The notes under the pieces: model-generated
Seen by the model: the letters and a program-made list of their open reading frames with translations, nothing else
What the model was told of the DNA's origin: nothing
Databases searched by the model: none
In this document: positions 62,879 to 64,000 of the stretch, piece by piece
Layout: every line of letters begins with the position of its first letter
Position numbering within the stretch: the stretch's first letter is position 1
Position numbers and translations under genes: made by a program
NCBI GenBank assembly: GCA_018296165.2
Contig: JACKQL020000053.1
Span: 124,001-188,000 of the forward strand
From: Termitomyces sp. T153
Taxonomy: Eukaryota; Basidiomycota; Agaricomycetes; Agaricales; Lyophyllaceae
Direction of reading: 5' to 3'
Length of the DNA stretch: 64,000 nt

Positions 62879-64000
62879 TCATCCACCAGGTTGATACGAA
62901 GTAACTTTTCGTCCTAGTGACAACTCTGGCACCGTAGCGCGTGCCTCTCCGTCGGACCTGCGCCGTGGACCTGAAGGTCGCGTCCGCGGAGGAAAAGAAG
63001 GAGGAAAGGAAGGGGTATGCGAGGACGCGACCACGGCATGAGGACCCGCGGAACTGCTGGCAACAGGAGGGGAAACAGATGGTTCAGGTAATATTGTTGC
63101 TGTAGATACTGCCGGTAGAGGTCGAGGACTATGAATGTTTGTCCCAGGGCCAGAGCTAAGGTTAGAAGAAGGGTTTTTTGGCCGTACTTTTGCAGCTGTT
63201 GAGGCAAGAATACTACGACGCGGCCAGTTGCCCAACGGTGAAGGCTCGTCCTGGCGCGCTTGGTGGAGGCGAAGCTGTTTCTGGGTCGGGAACCGAGTTA
63301 GTGGGGCAACGTGAGATTCTGGAATGGGTTCCGGTGTGATAGAGGGTGTGATGGCGGCCTGGACTTGTTGTGGGTAGAATGATGTAGTGGTGTAACTCTG
63401 TGGTCGTGATCGATAGGTTTCGTCATAAAGGTGCAACGGTTTATGCATCATGGACAGCAATGCAGGCGGAGGTGTGAATGCGGGGAGAGGAGCTTCAGTA
63501 GGCTGGGGGGTCGCATAGGACTCAATCTCATACTCAGAGCTTAGGCCTGCACGGTGATTGTATATCAAGACAGGCGGCGGATGTTGCGGCTTTGGTGCTA
63601 TGATAGATGGCATCTTTTTGAAAACTTGAGGAAGCGATGGAGGAGGGGGAGGCTTCGCTATTGACCGACGAAGTTCTTCCCAAGGGAATTTGTGGACATA
63701 ACGGTGGAATATCTGGGAGTCGCGTGGGAATTGAAGCAAAGATGCAGTGACAAGGAGTAAAAAGTATGATAGAACTACGAGAAGTTGGTTAGCCAAATGA
63801 TGACAAAGACCTCCCGTCACACGCACGAATGCCAGTCATAATCCATGTGAACGCAAGAAGCAAATGTGAGGAAGTGCAAGTATCGTGGGTGAGAATGTGA
63901 ACTTAAGCCATCCAACGTCAAAAAGGTGCTTTAGGGCATCAATCCAAACCACTTACTTCCACATAAATGGGAAGGAAGGAGGGCGGTCGCCGCGATAGCG
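62879..64000 (-). CDS. Four-helix membrane protein with long Pro-rich tail (paralogue 3, partial)
   Basis: The N-terminal part lies beyond the right edge. Seen are an exon ending FPFMWK at the edge, TCTSSHLLLAFTWIMTGIR (matching FCASSSLLIPVSWLSSVIR of paralogue 2), and VVVLSYFLLLVTASLLQFP (matching its helix 4). The following FPRDSQIFHRYVHKFPWEE lines up with FPEIWTQSISSMDWFSL. A tail of ~270 Pro/Ser-rich residues ends in GRKVTSYQPGG. The tails of the three paralogues share no similarity by eye, while the membrane parts do. Confidence 0.6.

Overview
The window is nuclear DNA of a filamentous basidiomycete, most likely an agaricomycete (inference). Genes are dense and lie on both strands. Almost all are cut by many GT-AG introns of about 45-70 bases. 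The proteins are clearly fungal (Sec66, Yos9, Hal-type kinase, Pmp3, kynurenine-pathway enzymes). All gene models were spliced by eye: start, stop and named motifs are firm where stated, and some internal exon borders are not.

Layout. 0-11 kb: 5' part of a PP2A B56 subunit (-), an uncharacterised proline-rich protein (+), mitochondrial citrate synthase (-), Sec66 (+) and a USP7/Ubp15-type deubiquitinase (-). 11-19 kb: an AT-rich gap, then a giant disordered protein of 2,195 residues (+). 19-30 kb: phosphatidylserine synthase (+), Nse1 of SMC5/6 (+), a long mitochondrial AAA ATPase (-), phosphatidylinositol synthase (-), an Sso-type syntaxin (-) and asparagine synthetase (+). 30-39 kb: a RhoGEF (-), a small EF-hand-like protein (-), Prp28 helicase (+) and a Hal-type kinase (+). 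39-52 kb: Yos9 (-), a four-AT-hook protein (+), the kynurenine genes BNA4 (-), BNA5 (+) and BNA7 (-), a 57-residue Pmp3 (+), eIF2B-epsilon (-) and a low-complexity Ala/Glu/Pro protein (-). 52-64 kb: a gene-poor 2 kb stretch, Nop2 (-), a FUN14 protein (-), then three related four-helix membrane proteins (-) with a voltage-gated proton channel (+) between the first and second.

Genes that work together. BNA7, BNA4 and BNA5 give three successive steps of tryptophan breakdown (N-formylkynurenine to kynurenine to 3-hydroxykynurenine to 3-hydroxyanthranilate). They sit side by side in under 5 kb, BNA4/BNA5 head to head and BNA5/BNA7 tail to tail. Phosphatidylserine and phosphatidylinositol synthases, which compete for CDP-diacylglycerol, lie within 7 kb. 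The proton channel lies inside a tandem family of membrane proteins with unrelated tails. These three arrangements, an in-frame stop that cuts off the Nse1 tail, and frequent AAG 3' splice sites are the main points to check. No transposon, CRISPR array, rRNA or convincing tRNA was seen.
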